From: JBPEWY01 sp052032225
GTDB lineage: Bacteria; Bacteroidota; Bacteroidia; Flavobacteriales; Flavobacteriaceae
Direction: 5' to 3'
NCBI GenBank assembly: GCA_052032225.1
Contig: JBPEWY010000092.1
Coordinates: 1-18,404, forward strand
DNA: 18,404 nt
Shown here: positions 15,501 to 18,404 of the stretch, piece after piece
Layout of the letters: each line of letters begins with the position of its first letter
How positions within the stretch are numbered: the stretch's first letter is position 1
Position numbers and translations under genes: made by a program
Notes under the pieces: generated by a model
Databases searched by the model: none
The model's input: the letters and a program-made list of their open reading frames with translations, nothing else
Told to the model about the DNA's origin: nothing

Positions 15501-15610
15501 AAGGATATGACCCTTCTGCCTCTACAGGAGCGCCAATTGGAGGCGGTATAGATCAAGGATTCTACCCCGTACCTAGAACCTATATGTTAGGATTGAACAT
15601 TAAATTTTAA
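12590..15610 (+). CDS. susC: SusC-like TonB-dependent outer-membrane glycan transporter
   Basis: A 1006-residue outer-membrane beta-barrel imports oligosaccharides across the outer membrane with TonB energy, together with SusD. MKSKLLIVGFLFGFYAAFAQ is the signal peptide. About 22-95 is the carboxypeptidase-D regulatory-like domain found in SusC proteins (GTVYDNSNAPLPGVSVVVKG, then DFNGKFSI, FSYVGF). The TonB-box region is DEVVVIGYGT (101-110). The plug runs to about residue 225 and includes LQGQVAGVSI, SIRGI, PLILVDG and ATAGIYGVRAANGVILITTK. The rest is barrel, ending YMLGLNIKF with a terminal aromatic. I chose the ATG at 12590. The frame is open 20 codons further upstream to a GTG at 12530, but that extension overlaps the promoter and would bury the signal peptide. 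SusD follows after 4 nt. Substrate cannot be read from the sequence. Confidence 0.95.
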   Translation: MKSKLLIVGFLFGFYAAFAQNFAVKGTVYDNSNAPLPGVSVVVKGTTLGTITDFNGKFSIDTKVFPATLVFSYVGFRTQEITVTDNKSLQVFLQEDLQTLDEVVVIGYGTQAKKEITGAVSVVSSETIEKLNPVRIEQALQGQVAGVSITSQSGSPGSASTISIRGITTNGDNRPLILVDGNVIEDLSTINPNDIKSINVLKDATAGIYGVRAANGVILITTKTGFENTKLKFEFDTYSGMQVTTRKIPVLNATQYALLANEAFASGGDNLPFENIADLGAGTDWQEEIFKTAPISNINLNVSGGGKKSTYSSGVSYLTQDGIVGGSDANFNRLTGRVNYTLKFLENFKLTTSAIFTNTNRKNLLENTLGSVLFNALNMAPTLSVRDSNGDFTLAEGLGNEVINPVAQIENTYNNTEVNKISGVVGLQYNFFKNFTADTKFQFNYAEVESKNFSPQVFYGSGKVFNVDRSNVTESKNIFRDYTWDSFLTYSNSFNEAHNLTVLLGMSVFKTTGDFSSFTGFDIPDNSYKNASIKNASDVVDNFINGGNTFDARLLSYFARLQYDYKGKYLLSGVIRRDGSSKFGPENKFGYFPSGSLGWIATEESFLKDSKIINFLKLRASYGIIGNDRIPDFRYVSLLNGEGTYVLNDELVFGKAIGALANPEIRWEKQKTLDIGFDARFLDSKLSLTVDYFKKRTEDLLVISPVSGILGAAAPGSSPPVINAGIVENSGLEFQVGYQNNISENTSFSINFNATTLNNEVLFVNSDNGFIPGGSFGVGQDPPARMEVGQPIGYFYGLQTNGIFQNQQEVEAHATQVNAAPGDLRFVDQNGDGVINSDDRTNIGDPIPDVIMGLNIGFQYKNFDFTTYLYASVGNDIVRNYERNQPLTNRSIYYLSRWRGENSTNSFPRVTTGANSNSLFSDFYVEDGSYLRMQNIQLGYTIPFKVIEHIGINKFRVYATINNAFTLTKYKGYDPSASTGAPIGGGIDQGFYPVPRTYMLGLNIKF

Positions 15611-15614
15611 ACAA

Positions 15615-17087
15615 ATGAATAAGAAAAAGTTTTACATAAATTCTCTACTAGTTATAACAATAATCTCATTTATAGCACTATCGTGTAGTGATGATTTTGT
15701 TGATGTAGATTCTACTGATGAAAACTCTGAAGACTATTTTAATTCAGAGCAAGACTATCAAGATGCCTTAATTGGCGCATACGATATGTTACAATCTACT
15801 TACTTAAACGTAATGTTAGGTGAGATAGCTTCTGATAACACCTTAGCCGGAGGCGAAAGCGCTACAGATGTGCCAGGAATACAAGAAATAGACGACATGA
15901 TTCATACTCCCGTAAACCAACAGCTACGAGACATTTGGAGCTGGATGTTTGCCGGAGTTAACAGAGCTAATTTTTTATTAGAATTCAAAGATAAAATAGA
16001 TTTTGCCGGAAAGAATGAGGTTATCGCTCAAGCTAAGTTTTTAAGAGCGTATTATTATTTTGAATTAGTTAAGTGGTTTGGCGATGTACCCCTTGCAGTT
16101 GATAAAAGAATACAATTTGGAGAACAGTTTGAAATAGATAGAACTCCTAAAGAAGAAGTATATGCTCAAATAGAACAAGATTTAATAGATGCGGCTAGTA
16201 ATTTACCGGGAGTTCAAGCAGAAAAAGGACGTGTAACAAAAGGAGCGGCTCAGGCACTTTTAGGAAAGGTGTACTTGTATCAAAACAAATTCTCTGAGGC
16301 AGCTGCAGTTCTAGATGAAGTTATACAAACTGGGCCATATGATTTAGTGGCAGACTACACAACTATTTTTGAAAATGACAACGAAAATAATATAGAATCT
16401 GTTTTCGAAATTCAATATTCAGATAAAGAAGGAGCAGGTTTTGGTTGTTTACAATGTAGTGAAGGCAATGTAGCAGTTGGCTTTAATGGTATTCGTAACT
16501 ACTCAGGTCCTGTTTTTGAGTCTGGTTTTAGTTTTAATGTTCCGGTACAAGAAGTTGTAGATGAATTTGAAGAAAATGATGTTAGAAAAGATGTAGCAAT
16601 ACTTGATATTGAAGCATGGGCAGAACAAACAGGAGCTACCTACTCAACAGGGTATGAGCATACGGGTTATTTTAACAGAAAATATATTGCACGGCAGGGA
16701 GATTTAAATACAGGCGATGCCAATTTAACAAACCCTAATAATTACAGAGCAATAAGGTTTGCCGATGTTTTATTAATGGCAGCAGAGGCTCATAACAGAA
16801 AATCACCGAGTGATGATGCTAAGGCAAGAGAATACTTAAACCGAGTTAGAACAAGAGCTCAATTGCCAGATGTTACTGCTTCTGGCTCAGAGCTAACAGA
16901 AGCTATTTACCACGAAAGAAGAGTGGAACTGGTTGGCGAAGGTCATCATTTTTTCGACCTAGTACGCACAGGAAGGGCAGCACAAGAAATTCCTGGGTTT
17001 CAAACCGGAAAACATGAACTATTTCCAATACCATTAATAGAAATTCAGTTAGCCGGAAATCGTTGGGAACAAAACCCTGGTTATTAA
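15615..17087 (+). CDS. susD: SusD-like surface glycan-binding lipoprotein
   Basis: A 490-residue, SusD/RagB-family lipoprotein forms the lid of the SusC transporter and binds glycan at the cell surface. Signal peptide MNKKKFYINSLLVITIISFI ends in lipobox ALSC with Cys24. The following SDDF matches the surface lipoprotein export signal described for Flavobacterium (SDDFE). The N-terminal part has the family pattern SEQDYQDALIGAYDMLQ and IWSWMFAGVNRANFLLE, then the TPR-like AQAKFLRAYYYFELVKWFGDVPL (139-160). The C-terminal part shows NPNNYRAIRFADVLLMAAEAH, REYLNRVRTRAQLP, ERRVELVGEGHHFFDLVRTG and the end signature LFPIPLIEIQLAGNRWEQNPGY. A CxxC (Cys278, Cys281) is unusual. Start ATG lies 4 nt after the susC stop, so translation is likely coupled. 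Confidence 0.95.
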   Translation: MNKKKFYINSLLVITIISFIALSCSDDFVDVDSTDENSEDYFNSEQDYQDALIGAYDMLQSTYLNVMLGEIASDNTLAGGESATDVPGIQEIDDMIHTPVNQQLRDIWSWMFAGVNRANFLLEFKDKIDFAGKNEVIAQAKFLRAYYYFELVKWFGDVPLAVDKRIQFGEQFEIDRTPKEEVYAQIEQDLIDAASNLPGVQAEKGRVTKGAAQALLGKVYLYQNKFSEAAAVLDEVIQTGPYDLVADYTTIFENDNENNIESVFEIQYSDKEGAGFGCLQCSEGNVAVGFNGIRNYSGPVFESGFSFNVPVQEVVDEFEENDVRKDVAILDIEAWAEQTGATYSTGYEHTGYFNRKYIARQGDLNTGDANLTNPNNYRAIRFADVLLMAAEAHNRKSPSDDAKAREYLNRVRTRAQLPDVTASGSELTEAIYHERRVELVGEGHHFFDLVRTGRAAQEIPGFQTGKHELFPIPLIEIQLAGNRWEQNPGY

Positions 17088-17107
17088 ACGCATTTAATTA
17101 AAAGACA

Positions 17108-18404
17108 ATGAAAGCTTTAAAATATTTTCTACTCATAACAATTTTAGGAATTTTTATTAATGGGTGTTCAGATGATGAATTTAACAACATTGAGTTCTTA
17201 AATTCTGATTCACCTCCACAAAACGTAACAGCTTTATTTAGTGTTACGCAAGATAACACCGGTACAGTAACAATAACCCCAGAAGGAGAGGGTGTTGCTT
17301 ATTACGAAATTAATCTTGGAGACGGAACCACCGATCTTGTAAGGCTTAAACCGGGAGAAAGCACTACGCATATATACAGCGAAGGCACATATGAAGTGGT
17401 AATTAATGCATATAGCATTACAAAACTAAAAACTACAGTAACAGAAACGTTAACAGTCTCGTTTAAACCTCCGGAAAATTTAAATGTAGTTATAGAAAAT
17501 GATGCAACAGTATCTAAACAAGTAAATGTAACTGCTACTGCAGATTATGCCATATCATTTGATGTTTATTTTGGTGAAGATTCTAACCAAGAACCACTCT
17601 CAGCAAATATTGGAGAAACTGTCTCTTATGTATATCAAACTCCTGGCACTTATACTATAAGAGTAGTGGTTAAGGGAGCAGCAATAAACACCACAGAGTA
17701 TACAGAAGATTTTGAAGTTACGGCAATTTTACAACCTGTTACCTCTGCACCGGCCCCACCGGCTCGCCAGGAAAATGATGTGATTTCTATTTTTAGCGAA
17801 TCATATACTAATGAGCCGGGTACAGATTATTTTCCAGATTGGGGGCAAGGAGGTCAAGGAAGCAGCTGGGCTATGTTTAATTTAAACGGAGATGAAATAT
17901 TACAATATGTTAACTTGAGTTATCAAGGTATACAGTTTGCAAACCCGGTTGATGTTTCTTCAATGGAATACATTCATTTAGATGTTTGGACAACAGATGT
18001 TGCCCGAATAGAAACTTCTTTAATTAGTGTTTCTAATGGAGAAAAACCGGTATGGTCTGATTTAACTCCAGATACTTGGACAAGCATCGATATACCTATT
18101 TCAGCATTTACAGATCAAGGATTAACAGTTTCAGATATTCATCAGTTAAAATTTGTGGGAGACCCTTGGGCTTCCGGAACGGTTTTTATAGATAATATTT
18201 ACTTCTATAAACAACCAACAGGCAGTACACCTTTAGTTATAGAAGATTTCGAAGAAACACCACCAGATTTTACGGTTTTTGGTAATATAGCACCAACACA
18301 AGTAGTTGCAAACCCAGACATGTCTGGAGTGAACACTACAGCCAATGTAGCACAATTAACCAAAACAGCAGGAGCTGAGGTTTGGGCCGGTACATTTTTT
18401 GAAA
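17108..18404 (+). CDS. PKD-domain surface glycan-binding lipoprotein, 3' end beyond window
   Basis: The open frame starts at ATG 17108, 20 nt after susD, and runs off the right edge after 432 codons. MKALKYFLLITILGIFINGC is a lipoprotein signal peptide (Cys20), followed by SDDEF, a surface-export-like motif. Two Ig-fold PKD-type domains follow, about 40-118 (YYEINLGDGT, then HIYSEGTYEVVINAY) and 122-206 (FDVYFGED, YVYQTPGTYTIRVVVKG). A proline-rich linker (APAPPA, 215-220) leads to a beta-sandwich-like module at about 222-367 (NDVISIFSESYTN, YVNLSYQGIQF, IHLDVWT, GTVFIDNIYFYK). A second module begins at about 375 (VIEDFEETPPDFTVFGNI). I recall similar modules in marine flavobacterial glycan-binding proteins and laminarinase-associated proteins, but did not search. 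The position right after susCD is where surface glycan-binding proteins are normally encoded. No hydrolase domain is visible in the part seen. Confidence 0.85.
   Translation, partial: MKALKYFLLITILGIFINGCSDDEFNNIEFLNSDSPPQNVTALFSVTQDNTGTVTITPEGEGVAYYEINLGDGTTDLVRLKPGESTTHIYSEGTYEVVINAYSITKLKTTVTETLTVSFKPPENLNVVIENDATVSKQVNVTATADYAISFDVYFGEDSNQEPLSANIGETVSYVYQTPGTYTIRVVVKGAAINTTEYTEDFEVTAILQPVTSAPAPPARQENDVISIFSESYTNEPGTDYFPDWGQGGQGSSWAMFNLNGDEILQYVNLSYQGIQFANPVDVSSMEYIHLDVWTTDVARIETSLISVSNGEKPVWSDLTPDTWTSIDIPISAFTDQGLTVSDIHQLKFVGDPWASGTVFIDNIYFYKQPTGSTPLVIEDFEETPPDFTVFGNIAPTQVVANPDMSGVNTTANVAQLTKTAGAEVWAGTFFE

Noticed and set aside
1..18404. CRISPR arrays, insertion sequences, phage or defence genes
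   Set aside because: No regularly spaced repeats, transposase or integrase motifs, terminal inverted repeats or defence-type proteins were seen anywhere in the window.

Overview
The window looks like a chromosomal piece of a marine-type Flavobacteriaceae (Bacteroidota). The evidence is a low-GC genome, Bacteroidota-style -7 boxes (TAnnTTTG / TAnnTTG), almost no Shine-Dalgarno sequences, a SusC/SusD pair, surface lipoproteins that begin C-S-D-D, and a two-gene methylmalonyl-CoA mutase. All assignments come from reading the sequence and recalling family motifs; no database search was run.

Left part (1-5275, minus strand): a tightly packed, probably co-transcribed block. In transcription order it is a GHL10/DigH-like lipoprotein, anmK, udk, an FtsB/DivIC-type division protein, mutA and the start of the mutase large subunit (runs off the left edge). 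Three of the junctions overlap at an ATGAGT sequence. Divergent from it is murQ (5356-6180). AnmK and MurQ are consecutive steps of peptidoglycan recycling (anhydro-MurNAc to MurNAc-6-P to GlcNAc-6-P plus lactate). The GHL10 protein belongs to the family of E. coli DigH, a denuded-glycan hydrolase, so this is probably a cell-wall turnover cluster around one divergent promoter. A PQQ-type aldose dehydrogenase lipoprotein (6177-7292, minus) converges on murQ, and their stop codons share a TTAA.

Middle (7293-7840): two proline tRNAs, TGG and GGG. Each has its own TATATTTG box upstream and its own hairpin/T-tract terminator downstream.

Right part (7841-18404, plus strand): the start of a polysaccharide utilisation locus. 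It holds a sodium/sugar symporter, a membrane-spanning one-component sensor-regulator (beta-propeller, Y_Y_Y, one TM helix, coiled coil, LuxR-like HTH), SusC, SusD and a PKD-containing surface glycan-binding lipoprotein cut by the right edge. No glycoside hydrolase of the locus is visible, so the substrate is unproven. The PKD protein's module type recalls flavobacterial beta-glucan (laminarin) loci. The most interesting unannotated signal is a tandem 11-bp motif (TACCTMWACAW followed by WAACTMWACAW). It occurs upstream of the symporter and twice, 21 bp apart, upstream of susC, and it is a candidate operator for the neighbouring regulator.
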